Assembly: GCA_015065065.1 (NCBI GenBank)
Contig: SVQX01000009.1
Span: 1-56,058, forward strand
Direction: 5' to 3'
DNA: 56,058 nucleotides
From: Oscillospiraceae bacterium
GTDB taxonomy: Bacteria; Bacillota; Clostridia; Oscillospirales; CAG-272
The notes beneath the pieces were generated by a model. It saw nothing but the letters and a program-made list of their open reading frames with translations, was not told where the DNA came from and did no database searches. The translations under genes were made by a program, and so were the position numbers. Of the stretch, positions 40,342 to 50,115 are shown one piece after another (positions within the stretch are counted from its first letter, which is position 1; every line of letters begins with the position of its first letter).

Positions 40342-41787
40342 ATGAATCAAAGAGATAAAAATACAAAGACCGCTCTCTCCGAGTGCGGTAGCGCGGAGCG
40401 GACGGAATACATGCGCCGAGTGCGCGAGTGGAACTCCGATTTTGCCGAGCAAAACGGCAGACGCCGCCGCGCTTACGTCCTCACCTTCGGCTGTCAGCAA
40501 AATGAGGCTGACGGCGAGAAAATGGCGGGCATGGCGAGAGATATGGGTTACGAGATAATTTCCGCTCCCGATACTGCCGATCTCATTATGGTAAACACCT
40601 GCGCCATCCGCGAGCATGCGGAGAAAAAGGCGCTGTCCGTTATCGGTCAGTTCAAGCACATAAAAGAAAAAAATCCCGAGCTGATCATAGGCGTTTGTGG
40701 ATGCATGGTTACTCAAGGGCATAGATGCAAGCAGATAAAGGCAAGCTACCCTTACGTCAGCTTCGTGCTTGGTACGTCGTCAATTCACCGCATGCCGCAA
40801 ATGCTGTGGAATTACATCCAAAAGCATAAGCGTCTGTTCCATCCCGAGGACGCCCCCACGGTGGAGGAGGGAATGCCCGTGTATCGTAATTCCTCTTATC
40901 GCGCATGGGTTTCTATTATGTACGGATGCAACAATTTCTGCTCGTATTGCATAGTGCCTTATGTCCGCGGACGAGAGCGCAGTCGATACCCCGACGATAT
41001 CGTGCGTGAGGTGCGCGAGCTTGTCGCGGCGGGCTACAAGGATATCACCCTGCTCGGTCAGAACGTAAATTCCTACGGCAAGGGTGCGGAGTGGCAGTGC
41101 GATTTTGCAGATCTTATCGCGCGGCTTGACGGGATAGAGGGCGACTTTTGGCTTCGCTTTATGACCAGCCACCCGAAGGATGCAAGCCAAAAGCTTATTG
41201 ACGTAATGGCGGACTCGCGACACGTAGCCAAGCATTTCCATCTGCCTTTGCAGTCGGGAAGTGATAAGGTCTTAAAGGATATGAACCGTCGCTACGACAC
41301 GGCAAAATATCTTGATACGGTTGCGTATATGCGACAAAAAATGCCGGATATCGCAATAACGTCCGATATTATCGTAGGCTTTCCCACCGAGGACGAGAGT
41401 GATTTTGAGGGAACGCTGTCAATACTTGATACGGTCAAGTTTGATATGCTTTACTCCTTCATTTACTCGCCGCGAAATGGAACGCCTGCGGCAGAGATGC
41501 CACAGCTTGACGACGGGGTGAAGGGTGAGCGCTTCAACCGCCTCCTGACAATGCAAAATCCCATTGCCGAGAATATAAATCTCGACTCCGTAGGCAAAAC
41601 CCTCAAGGTGCTTTGCGATGGGGAGAGCAAGAGCAATTCCGCACTTTTGTCGGGACGCGACGAAAAGAATAAGATAGTCTTTTTCCCGCCTGTTGAGGGT
41701 ACTGCCTCTGCGGAATACACGGGAAGATTTGTAAATGTAAAAATATCCCGTGCGGAGGCGTTTGCCCTGTACGGAGAAATAGTATAA
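40342..41787 (+). CDS. miaB: tRNA-2-methylthio-N6-dimethylallyladenosine synthase
   Basis: A 481-residue radical-SAM methylthiotransferase that adds a methylthio group to i6A37 of tRNAs reading codons that start with U. Order: a ~45-residue polar leader, the UPF0004 domain with Cys in TFGCQQNEAD, VNTCAIR and VCGCM (auxiliary Fe-S cluster), the radical-SAM core MYGCNNFCSYCIVPYVRGRERSR (CxxxCxxC), and a C-terminal TRAM domain. Length fits MiaB. The start ATG at 40342 has only a poor RBS (GAGGATTTATAA). It heads a cluster with the RicA-like gene, mutS and mutL, as in Bacillus (ymcB-ymcA-...-mutSL). Confidence 0.96.
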   Translation: MNQRDKNTKTALSECGSAERTEYMRRVREWNSDFAEQNGRRRRAYVLTFGCQQNEADGEKMAGMARDMGYEIISAPDTADLIMVNTCAIREHAEKKALSVIGQFKHIKEKNPELIIGVCGCMVTQGHRCKQIKASYPYVSFVLGTSSIHRMPQMLWNYIQKHKRLFHPEDAPTVEEGMPVYRNSSYRAWVSIMYGCNNFCSYCIVPYVRGRERSRYPDDIVREVRELVAAGYKDITLLGQNVNSYGKGAEWQCDFADLIARLDGIEGDFWLRFMTSHPKDASQKLIDVMADSRHVAKHFHLPLQSGSDKVLKDMNRRYDTAKYLDTVAYMRQKMPDIAITSDIIVGFPTEDESDFEGTLSILDTVKFDMLYSFIYSPRNGTPAAEMPQLDDGVKGERFNRLLTMQNPIAENINLDSVGKTLKVLCDGESKSNSALLSGRDEKNKIVFFPPVEGTASAEYTGRFVNVKISRAEAFALYGEIV

Positions 41788-41815
41788 GGAATTTTAAGAA
41801 TTGGAGAAAAATAAA

Positions 41816-42226
41816 ATGGCAGACAACGCAAAAACACCTAACGTATTTGAGCTTGCAATGAAGCTGGGACTCGCGCTGAAGGACGACCCTCGTCTTGTCC
41901 GTATGCAGAAGGCAAGAGAAGCATTTGAAAACGACGCGGATATGTCCACGCTGATGACTGAGTATGAGGTACAGCAAAAGGCACTTGAAAACGTAGCCAC
42001 GGGCGGTACCTTTGACCCCGAAATGGTGCAGATGATACAGGACAGAATCGACGTTTTGTATAAGCAGATCAACGAAAACCCCACGTGCCGGGAGCTTACC
42101 GCGGCACAGGAGGAGGTCAACGAGCTGATGAACGCCGTTAACAATACCATCACCTTTGCAATCACGGGACAGATGCCCACCTCATGCGGCGGCAACTGCT
42201 CCAGCTGTGGCGGAGGATGTCACTAA
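41816..42226 (+). CDS. YlbF/YmcA (RicA)-family protein with Cys-rich tail
   Basis: A 136-residue helical protein. Residues 10-115 match the YlbF/YmcA fold (FELAMKLGLALKDDPRLVRM at the start). The C-terminus ends SCGGNCSSCGGGCH, four Cys that could bind an Fe-S cluster, as reported for the RicA/RicF/RicT (YmcA-YlbF-YaaT) complex in Bacillus, where the complex affects RNase Y and phosphorelay functions. Placement directly after miaB is the same as ymcA after ymcB. The ATG at 41816 follows TTGGAG; an in-frame TTG at 41801 is the start of that RBS. Confidence 0.88.
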   Translation: MADNAKTPNVFELAMKLGLALKDDPRLVRMQKAREAFENDADMSTLMTEYEVQQKALENVATGGTFDPEMVQMIQDRIDVLYKQINENPTCRELTAAQEEVNELMNAVNNTITFAITGQMPTSCGGNCSSCGGGCH

Positions 42227-42267
42227 AACGCGCCCCCCTAACTTTTTAAGATAAGGAGAATACGGCA

Positions 42268-44871
42268 ATGACACCGATGATGGAGCAATATTTTGAAATA
42301 AAGCGTCAGTATAACGGTTATTTGCTTTTTTACAGACTCGGAGATTTCTACGAGATGTTTTTTGACGACGCGATACTCGCCTCCCGTGAGCTGGAGCTGA
42401 CACTCACGGGCAGAGATTGCGGCGAGGCTGAGCGCGCCCCCATGTGCGGCGTGCCCTTCCACTCGGCAGACACCTATATCGCCCGTCTTATTGAAAAGGG
42501 ATATAAGGTAGCGATCTGCGAGCAGACGGAGGACCCTGCGCAGGCAAAGGGGCTTGTACGGCGTGAGGTCGTGCGCGTCATTACACCTGGTACGCTTATT
42601 GATTCCGAAATGCTGCCCGAGCAGAGAAATAACTATATCTGCTCTGTATTTTCGTCGGGTATGGATTACGGACTTTGCTTTATAGACCTGTCCACCGCAC
42701 GCGCGGTAGCAACGCTGATCTACGGCGACAATATGGATAACAGACTGCTCAACGAGCTGTCCACCTATATGCCACGCGAGGCACTTTCAAACGTGTCCGC
42801 GTCAAAGTTAGGTATTGTCGCTGATTTCATGACGTCGCGCGGTATTATTCTCAACGACGATCAGTCCTACCGTTATGACTACGACAGCTGCGCGGAGCGC
42901 TTCCGCGTGCAGTTTGGCGCAAGCGTCAAGGAGGGTGCGGCAGAGGACAGATCCCTCGTGTGCGCTGTGGGCGCACTGCTTTCCTACGTTTCGGAGATGC
43001 AGAAAAACGATCTGCCCAATCTTTGCGAGCTTGAAATATACAGCGAGGGACAGTATCTCGATATTGATATGAACTCCCGCCGCAATCTGGAGCTGACCGA
43101 AAATATGCGCTCCAAGGATAAAAAAGGCTCACTTCTGTGGGTGCTTGATAAGACGGAGAGTGCGGCGGGTGCAAGACTTTTGCGCCGCTGGGTAGAGCAT
43201 CCGCTGGTCAATTCGGCACATATCATCCGCCGTCAGTGCGCGGTAGAGGAGCTTGTTGGTAACTTTATGAAGCGCGAGGAGCTGTCCGAGCTACTCTCAC
43301 AGGTCCTTGATACCGAAAGACTTATTACCAAGATAATTTACGGTACGGCAAACGCGCGCGAGCTTCGTGCCGTTGCCACTACCGCTGCAGTTTTGCCCGA
43401 GGTCAAGAGCCTTATGGAGGACTGCGAGAGCGAGGAGCTTCGCAGAATATGGCGGGAGCTTGATACGCTGCAGGACGTTTGCGACAGAATAAACAAGGCT
43501 ATATGTGACGAGCCTCCCTTCTCTATTCGGGAGGGCGGAATGATACGCGACGGATATTCGGAGGAGGTCGACTATCTCCGCTCGGTTATGGATGACGGTC
43601 GCGGCTGGGTAGAGCGCGTCGCCGCAGAGGAGAAGGCGCGCACGGGTATCAAAACGCTCAAAATAAGCTACAACAAGGTTTTCGGATACTATATTGAGGT
43701 TTCGAAATCCTTTATAGACCAAGTTCCGGACAGCTATATCCGCAAGCAGACGCTTTCAAACTGCGAGCGCTATATAACACAGGAGCTGAAGGACATGGAG
43801 GCAACCATTCTCGGCGCGAAGGACAGGCTGTGCGCTATCGAACACGATCTGTTCTGCGAGGTGCGCTCCTTCGTCGCCGAGCATAGCGAGAGAATTAAGA
43901 AAGCCTCCGCACTGCTTGCCGAGCTTGACGTGTACCAGAGCCTTGCGTCGGTAGCGGCGAAGGGGCAGTACGTAAAGCCCGAAATCTCGGAGGACGATAT
44001 AATATCCATCAAGGATGGCAGACACCCCGTGGTGGAGAGATTCGTCAAGGACAGCTATTTTGTCCCAAACGACGCACTGCTTGATACCAAGGCAAACCGA
44101 CTTATGCTTATCACAGGTCCTAATATGGCGGGTAAATCCACCTACATGCGGCAGGTCGCGCTGATAACGATTCTCGCGCAGATAGGCTCTTACGTTCCTG
44201 CGGCAGAGGCCCATATCGGTATATGCGACAAGGTGTTTACTCGCGTCGGCGCATCGGATGACCTTGCAAGCGGACAGTCTACCTTCATGCTTGAAATGAA
44301 TGAGGTGGCGTACATACTCAAAAACGCAACGCGGCGCAGTCTTATCATCTACGACGAGGTGGGACGCGGCACGTCTACCTTTGATGGCATGAGCATTGCC
44401 CGCGCGATAATCGAATACACGAACAGCAAAAAGATAGGCGCGAGAACGCTTTTCGCAACTCACTATCACGAGCTTACCACCATGGAGGAGGAGTTTGACG
44501 GTATCGTCAACTACCACGTGGCGGCAAAGAAGCGCGGTGACAATATCAATTTTCTGCGCAAGATACTTCGCGGCTCTACCGACGACAGCTACGGTATTGA
44601 GGTGGCAAAGCTGGCGGGTATTCCGAATGAGGTCATCAAGCGCGCAAGGGAAGTGCTTGCATCCGTCGAGGCGGCTTCGGGCGCGGTAAAGGATGCGGTT
44701 GATTCGGGCGCGCGCCATAAGGATAATGCAAACGGTGGCATGGATGCATTGTCGCTTGACGACTGTATAGGTGCGCGGCTGGTAGAGGAATTGCGCTCGG
44801 TTGACCTTAATACTCTGTCACCCTACGAGTGCATGAATCTTATGTTTGAATGGAAAAAGCAAGTCAGATAA
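42268..44871 (+). CDS. mutS: DNA mismatch repair protein MutS
   Basis: An 867-residue mismatch sensor and ATPase. The mismatch-binding N-terminal domain begins MMEQYFEIKRQYNGYLLFYRLGDFYEMFFDDA with the Phe-x-Glu motif. The ATPase domain carries GPNMAGKSTYMRQ (Walker A), DDLASGQSTFMLEM and IIYDEVGRGTSTFDG (Walker B), and FATHYHELT. Its length fits MutS1, not MutS2 (no Smr domain). It is followed 23 nt later by mutL, with which it acts. RBS AAGGAG. Confidence 0.97.
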   Translation: MTPMMEQYFEIKRQYNGYLLFYRLGDFYEMFFDDAILASRELELTLTGRDCGEAERAPMCGVPFHSADTYIARLIEKGYKVAICEQTEDPAQAKGLVRREVVRVITPGTLIDSEMLPEQRNNYICSVFSSGMDYGLCFIDLSTARAVATLIYGDNMDNRLLNELSTYMPREALSNVSASKLGIVADFMTSRGIILNDDQSYRYDYDSCAERFRVQFGASVKEGAAEDRSLVCAVGALLSYVSEMQKNDLPNLCELEIYSEGQYLDIDMNSRRNLELTENMRSKDKKGSLLWVLDKTESAAGARLLRRWVEHPLVNSAHIIRRQCAVEELVGNFMKREELSELLSQVLDTERLITKIIYGTANARELRAVATTAAVLPEVKSLMEDCESEELRRIWRELDTLQDVCDRINKAICDEPPFSIREGGMIRDGYSEEVDYLRSVMDDGRGWVERVAAEEKARTGIKTLKISYNKVFGYYIEVSKSFIDQVPDSYIRKQTLSNCERYITQELKDMEATILGAKDRLCAIEHDLFCEVRSFVAEHSERIKKASALLAELDVYQSLASVAAKGQYVKPEISEDDIISIKDGRHPVVERFVKDSYFVPNDALLDTKANRLMLITGPNMAGKSTYMRQVALITILAQIGSYVPAAEAHIGICDKVFTRVGASDDLASGQSTFMLEMNEVAYILKNATRRSLIIYDEVGRGTSTFDGMSIARAIIEYTNSKKIGARTLFATHYHELTTMEEEFDGIVNYHVAAKKRGDNINFLRKILRGSTDDSYGIEVAKLAGIPNEVIKRAREVLASVEAASGAVKDAVDSGARHKDNANGGMDALSLDDCIGARLVEELRSVDLNTLSPYECMNLMFEWKKQVR

Positions 44872-44894
44872 AATAATTTTGAAGGGAGGGCATT

Positions 44895-46883
44895 ATGGGA
44901 AAAATACAGGTATTATCCTTTGAGGTGGCGAACCTTATCGCCGCAGGCGAGGTGGTCGACAGACCTGCTTCCGCCATTAAGGAAATGATCGAAAATTCCA
45001 TTGACGCAGGCGCGCGCCACATCACTGTGGAGATACAAAACGGAGGCGTAAGCTTCATGCGAGTCAGCGACGACGGGTGCGGTATGTCCCCTGATGACCT
45101 TCCTATGGCTGTACGCAGACACGCGACGAGTAAGATAAGAAGCGCGGAGGATCTTGACGGAATCCTCACTCTCGGCTTTCGAGGCGAAGCACTCGCGGCG
45201 ATATCCTCCGTGTCGGATATGCGTATCATATCCAAGCAGGCGGATGCAGAAATGGGTGCTGAGCTTACCATTGAGGGCGGCGTGGTGCTTGGTGTCACCG
45301 AGCGCGGATGCCAGAACGGTACTACCGTTATTGTGGAAAATCTGTTCTCCATAGTACCCGCAAGACGCAAATTCTTGAAGCGCGACGCTACCGAGGCTAT
45401 GGCGGTGAGCGCCAACGTGGAAAGAGTTGCGCTGTCACATCCCGAGATCGCGTTCAGACTTATCGTGGACGGCAATATGAAGCTGGAAACGGCGGGCGAC
45501 GGCAATCTTAAAAATACTATTTATTCGGTGTTCGGCAAGGATTTTGCTGCGCGCCTCATACCCGTCGAGGGCGAATACGAGGGTATTCGCATCGGCGGAT
45601 TTATCGGACGGTCGGATAACGTAAAGGCAAATAGAAACTTCCAAAATTTCTTTATCAACCACCGTTATGTCAAGAGCCGTACCGCGCAAGCGGCGATAGA
45701 GCAGGCATTCGTGTCCTATCTGCCGCCCGAAAAATATCCTTGCTGTGTAATTGAAATCAGCCTCAATCCCGCGCGAGTGGACGTCAACGTTCACCCCGCA
45801 AAATTAGAGGTAAAATTCTCAAACGAAAAGCCTGTGTTCGAGGCTATATACTATACCGTCAGACAAGCGCTGGAGCATAATACCACGCGCCCCGAGATAG
45901 GTGAGTCTGCGTTCACTCCCACCACAGCGGCGCAGAAAATGACGGGAATGAGTCAAGGTGCTGTCAAGGTGTCCGAAATGACGACTCCCATTGATACAAA
46001 AGAGGAATCCCTCAAAAAGCGTCAGCTTTCGTGGGGTGGTGAAGTGATTCCGAAGACGAGCGAGCAAAAGCCGCCGCAGATACGCATAACCGCAGAGGAC
46101 TACGTCAGACAGTATCTCGGCATGCGCGATGAAAAGTCGGCAGATCCGAAGAAGGCTGCAACGCCTGTAATAGATGAAAAGCTATACGTCGCTGATTCCA
46201 TACAGACTCCGCCTCCACCCGAAATGCCCGTAGGCTACGGCGGGAGAGCGCAGGACGTCCCGCCAGTTGAAGAAAAAACACAGAATGTCGCCGAGCGGGT
46301 TATCTCCGCATACCGCGTGGCGGGCGAGGTGTTCAATACCTACGTCTTGGTGGAAATAGGCGAAAAAATGCTTATTATCGACAAGCACGCGGCGCACGAA
46401 AGGCTGATATTCGAGCGACTTAAGGCTAACCTCAAAAAGGGGCAGGTGGATACTCAGCTATTGATGATCCCCGTCGAGGTGGTTCTGATGAGTGCTGAGG
46501 TGGCTCTTGTGCGTGAGTACGCGCGGGAGCTTGAGGATATCGGATTTTCCTTCACCTGCATGAAAAATACGGTGGAGGTAAGCGGAATTCCCTCGGGTAT
46601 TGAGTCGGGAGCGGTGCAGGATATGTTCGCCGCCTTCGTTAAAAATATTTCTGAGGGCGTTGGCAACGCGCGGCTAACCAGAGATATAATTTTTGAAAAG
46701 GCACTGTATCAGGCGTCCTGCAAGGCGGCTATCAAGGGTGGCAGGGAATATCCCACCGAGCAGATAGGTCATCTTGTGGATCAGCTTATGCAGATACCCG
46801 ACATCACGGTATGTCCTCACGGCAGACCCGTGGCTATGGAAATGAAAAAACGCACCCTTGACCGTCAGTTTGAGCGGTGCTGA
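44895..46883 (+). CDS. mutL: DNA mismatch repair protein MutL
   Basis: A 662-residue protein. The GHKL ATPase at the N-terminus has NLIAAGEVVDRPASAIKEM, SDDGCGM and GFRGEAL. A Ser/Pro/Lys-rich linker spans about residues 335-470. The C-terminal domain has KHAAHERLIFERL, the metal-binding endonuclease motif (usual form DQHAxxExxxxE) with Lys in place of Gln, and KAAIKGG plus CPHGRPV, which complete the site. This means that the nicking activity of MutL from bacteria lacking MutH is probably kept. RBS GAAGGGAGG before the ATG. Confidence 0.96.
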   Translation: MGKIQVLSFEVANLIAAGEVVDRPASAIKEMIENSIDAGARHITVEIQNGGVSFMRVSDDGCGMSPDDLPMAVRRHATSKIRSAEDLDGILTLGFRGEALAAISSVSDMRIISKQADAEMGAELTIEGGVVLGVTERGCQNGTTVIVENLFSIVPARRKFLKRDATEAMAVSANVERVALSHPEIAFRLIVDGNMKLETAGDGNLKNTIYSVFGKDFAARLIPVEGEYEGIRIGGFIGRSDNVKANRNFQNFFINHRYVKSRTAQAAIEQAFVSYLPPEKYPCCVIEISLNPARVDVNVHPAKLEVKFSNEKPVFEAIYYTVRQALEHNTTRPEIGESAFTPTTAAQKMTGMSQGAVKVSEMTTPIDTKEESLKKRQLSWGGEVIPKTSEQKPPQIRITAEDYVRQYLGMRDEKSADPKKAATPVIDEKLYVADSIQTPPPPEMPVGYGGRAQDVPPVEEKTQNVAERVISAYRVAGEVFNTYVLVEIGEKMLIIDKHAAHERLIFERLKANLKKGQVDTQLLMIPVEVVLMSAEVALVREYARELEDIGFSFTCMKNTVEVSGIPSGIESGAVQDMFAAFVKNISEGVGNARLTRDIIFEKALYQASCKAAIKGGREYPTEQIGHLVDQLMQIPDITVCPHGRPVAMEMKKRTLDRQFERC

Positions 46884-46911
46884 TAAAACAATAAACAAAA
46901 AGGAATTTATC

Positions 46912-48057
46912 ATGGCTGAATTATTTGAGATACTTGCCACCGACGGGCGTGCGCGCCGCGGTGTGCTTCACACCGTTCACGGTGACATACAGACTCCCGT
47001 TTTTATGAACGTGGGTACCTGCGCGGCTATCAAGGGCGGCGTATCAACGGTGGAGCTTGAGGAGATCGACTGTCAGGTGGAGCTTTCCAATACCTATCAC
47101 CTGCATCTGCGCCCGGGCGATACCCTTATTCGCGAAATGGGCGGACTTCATAAGTTTATGAATTGGAAAAAGCCGATACTTACCGACAGCGGCGGATTTC
47201 AGGTGTTCTCGCTGTCACAGCTCCGCAAAATTACCGAGGAGGGAGTGCGCTTTGCTTCGCATATCGACGGAAAGCGCATCTTCATGGGACCCGAGGAGAG
47301 CATGCAGATACAGTCAAACCTTGCGTCCACTATCGCCATGGCGTTTGACGAGTGTATTGAAAATCCCGCGCCCTACGATTACGTAAAGCAGTCTACCGAG
47401 CGCACCGTGCGTTGGCTGAAGCGCTGCAAGGACGAAATGGCAAGACTCAATTCCTTGCCCGACACTATAAACCCGCATCAGATGCTATTCGGTATCAATC
47501 AGGGCGGAACTTACGAGGATCTGCGTATCGAGCATATGCACAAGATCGCGGAAATGGATTGCGAGGGCTACGCTATCGGCGGACTTGCCGTAGGTGAGGA
47601 AACGGAGGAGATGTACCGCATAATCGACGCAGTAGAGCCTCATATGCCTAAAAATAAGCCCCGTTATCTTATGGGCGTCGGTACACCCTGCAATATACTT
47701 GAAGCGGTGCATATGGGAGTGGATTTCTTTGACTGCGTTATGCCGTCGAGAAATGCGCGTCACGGAAATCTCTTTACGTGGGAAGGGAAAATGAACCTTC
47801 TCAACGAAAAGTACGCGCGCGATCCGCGCCCGATTGGACTTACCTGTAATTGCCCCGTGTGCCAAAATTACAGCCGCTCCTACATCCGCCATCTTATCAA
47901 GGCAAAGGAGTCGCTTGGTATGCGCCTTGCGGTCACTCATAATCTGTATTTCTACAACAACCTTACCCGCGAGATAAGGCGCGCGCTTGACGGCGGATAT
48001 TTTGAGAGCTTCTATCAAAAATATCATGTGCTTTTGGGTGAGCGTAATCCCGATTAA
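46912..48057 (+). CDS. tgt: Queuine tRNA-ribosyltransferase
   Basis: A 381-residue TIM-barrel enzyme that swaps guanine 34 for preQ1 in tRNAs with GUN anticodons (Asp, Asn, His, Tyr). DSGGFQVFSL holds the catalytic Asp and FDECIENP the base-binding region; the nucleophile Asp is in FDCVMPSRNARHG. The zinc site is CNCPVCQNYSRSYIRHL, ending with His. The start at 46912 follows AAAGGAATTT; an upstream in-frame start at 46858 would overlap mutL. Some tRNAs it acts on, such as tRNA-Asp(GUC), are in this window. No preQ1 genes are present here. Confidence 0.96.
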   Translation: MAELFEILATDGRARRGVLHTVHGDIQTPVFMNVGTCAAIKGGVSTVELEEIDCQVELSNTYHLHLRPGDTLIREMGGLHKFMNWKKPILTDSGGFQVFSLSQLRKITEEGVRFASHIDGKRIFMGPEESMQIQSNLASTIAMAFDECIENPAPYDYVKQSTERTVRWLKRCKDEMARLNSLPDTINPHQMLFGINQGGTYEDLRIEHMHKIAEMDCEGYAIGGLAVGEETEEMYRIIDAVEPHMPKNKPRYLMGVGTPCNILEAVHMGVDFFDCVMPSRNARHGNLFTWEGKMNLLNEKYARDPRPIGLTCNCPVCQNYSRSYIRHLIKAKESLGMRLAVTHNLYFYNNLTREIRRALDGGYFESFYQKYHVLLGERNPD

Positions 48058-48066
48058 GGAGGGAAA

Positions 48067-48717
48067 ATGAGTATCAAGGCAGTAATTTTTGATATGGACG
48101 GAACGCTCCACGATTCCGAGATAATCCACCGTCGCGGTTGGTATCGTGCTGCGGAGGAAATGAATATCACGGGAATTGAAGAGGACTGCGTGTACTGTAC
48201 GGGTATCGGCGTCGTCCAGGCAAGGGAGTATTTTGAAAGAGTACATCCCGATGTGGATTGGGAGGAATTTCACTCCTGCGCCCATAAGCACATAAATAAA
48301 ATTATAGACGAGGGTGGAATTCCCAAGCGCAAGGGCGCTGTGGAGCTGCTCGAATATCTTGAAGCAAATGGAATAAAAATGGCGGTTGCCACCTCCACTC
48401 CCGTGTCTATGGCAAGGCGCGACCTTGAGCTTTCGGGACTTCTTAAGTATTTCGACGTTGTAATTGGCGGAGATATGGTACAAAACGGCAAGCCCAATCC
48501 CGATATTTTCCTTATGGCGGCAGAGCTTTTAGGCGTCCTGCCTGCCGATTGCCTTGGCGTTGAGGATTCGCATAACGGCATACGCGCCCTTCACGCGGCG
48601 AATATCCGCGCAATATTTATTCCCGACCTCATGGAGGATACGGATGAGCTGAAAAAGCTGTATTCCGTAAAGCTTAATTCTCTTGACGAGACAGTTTCTC
48701 TTATCGAAAAAGAGTGA
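48067..48717 (+). CDS. HAD-superfamily phosphatase/phosphomutase-like protein
   Basis: A 216-residue HAD hydrolase of the beta-phosphoglucomutase-like branch. Motif I is FDMDGTLHDSE (nucleophile and acid/base Asp), motif II ATSTPVS, motif III Lys in NGKPNPDIF, motif IV LGVEDSHNGIRAL. The cap is four-helical (C1). Substrate cannot be told. It starts 9 nt after tgt with the RBS AAGGAGGG, so it is in the same transcript. A sugar-phosphate role is as likely as any. Confidence 0.92.
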   Translation: MSIKAVIFDMDGTLHDSEIIHRRGWYRAAEEMNITGIEEDCVYCTGIGVVQAREYFERVHPDVDWEEFHSCAHKHINKIIDEGGIPKRKGAVELLEYLEANGIKMAVATSTPVSMARRDLELSGLLKYFDVVIGGDMVQNGKPNPDIFLMAAELLGVLPADCLGVEDSHNGIRALHAANIRAIFIPDLMEDTDELKKLYSVKLNSLDETVSLIEKE

Positions 48718-48756
48718 ATATCTCGGTAGCTTAGAATTTCCGAAAGGAGCATAAAA

Positions 48757-50115
48757 ATGAAAAATCTGAAAAATATTATCGCATTGTTGCTTTGCTTTGC
48801 GGTGCTGACCGTCGCACTTGCGTCCTGCGCAGGCAGTGGCGGCATTGAGGACGAAACGACGACTCTCCAAGGTGAAAAGGGAGATAAGGGAGACAAAGGA
48901 GAGCAGGGCGAGCAGGGACCTCAAGGCGAAAGGGGCGAGCAGGGTGAGCCCGGCGAGCCCGGCGAAAAGGGAGATAAGGGAGATAAGGGCGAGCCCGGTG
49001 ACACCCCATACATAGGAGAAAACGGAAACTGGTGGATAGGGGATACCGATACGGGATATTATGCCGTTGGTGTCGTTGACGACGGACTTGAGTATTATCC
49101 TCTGCCCGACGGCACATATGCGGTCGCCTGCGGTAAATTGAGATATATGGATGAGATAATTATTCCGGATACCTATAATGAAAAGCCCGTTACCCGCATC
49201 ATTGAAAACGGCTTTGGTGACTGTACCGCTCTTGAGAGCGTTACTTTGCCCGACAGCATAACTGTTATCGACGAATATGCTTTTTCTGGCTGTAAAATGC
49301 TTAAAAGCATAAATATCCCCGGCGGCATCCAAAGCATTGGTAACGGTGCCTTTAATCTTTGCGAGAGCCTTACAGGAAGCGAATACGACAACGCATATTA
49401 CATTGGCAACGAGGAAAATCCCCACCTTGTGCTTGTCAAAGCCAAGGACAGCTCCGTTGCCTCCTGTGAGATAAATGAAAATACGAAAATTATTCTGTCG
49501 AATGCCTTTGAATGGTGTGGGGCACTGACGGAGATATCCATTCCCGACAGCGTTATTTCAATGGGCTGGGGAACATTTATGTACTGTACCAAGCTCAGAA
49601 GCGTGACTGTCGGTAACGGTGTTGCCGAAATCGGAGAATCTGCATTTGACAACTGTACCCGACTGTCAAGCGTTACGTTTGGAAGCAATGTTAAGATTAT
49701 CGGAAATTCTGCGTTCAATTATTGTACCTCGCTTTCGGCGATCAGCCTTCCCGAGGGGCTTGAGGAGATCCATGGCTGGGCATTTTCGGAGTGCGGATTT
49801 ACCGAAATCGTTATTCCCGACAGCGTGACGAGCATTGGCGCGCAGGCGTTCAGTGATTGCGCGGAGCTTGCTCGTGTCACCGTCGGATTGGGCGTTCTTG
49901 AAATCGGTGCGCGTGCCTTTAACGGCTGTGACGCACTGACGGGTGTGACCTTTACCGATCTTGACGGATGGGGATACGCAGAGGCAGGCTCAAATACGAC
50001 GCCTACCGCTATTTCGGGACTTGATGACTCGGCAGTAGCCGCAACCTATCTGCGAAGCACGTACAGCAATTACGTCTGGACAAAAACTGTTGACAATGAG
50101 GTAGAAACAGAATGA
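48757..50115 (+). CDS. Lipoprotein with collagen-like stalk and LRR_5 repeats
   Basis: A 452-residue surface lipoprotein. Signal peptide with lipobox LASC (Cys24); 15 uninterrupted Gly-X-Y triplets at residues 39-83 (GEKGDKGDKGEQ type); a linker with GENGNWWIGDTDTG, similar to the collagen-neighbouring domain of other Firmicutes surface proteins; then about ten LRR_5 (BspA-type) repeats of the form SVTLPDSITVIDEYAFSGC. The last ~60 residues end in a TYLRS-type tail shared with the genes downstream. RBS GAAAGGAG. It is the first of four LRR_5 lipoproteins; its stop overlaps the next start by 4 nt. Confidence 0.93.
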   Translation: MKNLKNIIALLLCFAVLTVALASCAGSGGIEDETTTLQGEKGDKGDKGEQGEQGPQGERGEQGEPGEPGEKGDKGDKGEPGDTPYIGENGNWWIGDTDTGYYAVGVVDDGLEYYPLPDGTYAVACGKLRYMDEIIIPDTYNEKPVTRIIENGFGDCTALESVTLPDSITVIDEYAFSGCKMLKSINIPGGIQSIGNGAFNLCESLTGSEYDNAYYIGNEENPHLVLVKAKDSSVASCEINENTKIILSNAFEWCGALTEISIPDSVISMGWGTFMYCTKLRSVTVGNGVAEIGESAFDNCTRLSSVTFGSNVKIIGNSAFNYCTSLSAISLPEGLEEIHGWAFSECGFTEIVIPDSVTSIGAQAFSDCAELARVTVGLGVLEIGARAFNGCDALTGVTFTDLDGWGYAEAGSNTTPTAISGLDDSAVAATYLRSTYSNYVWTKTVDNEVETE

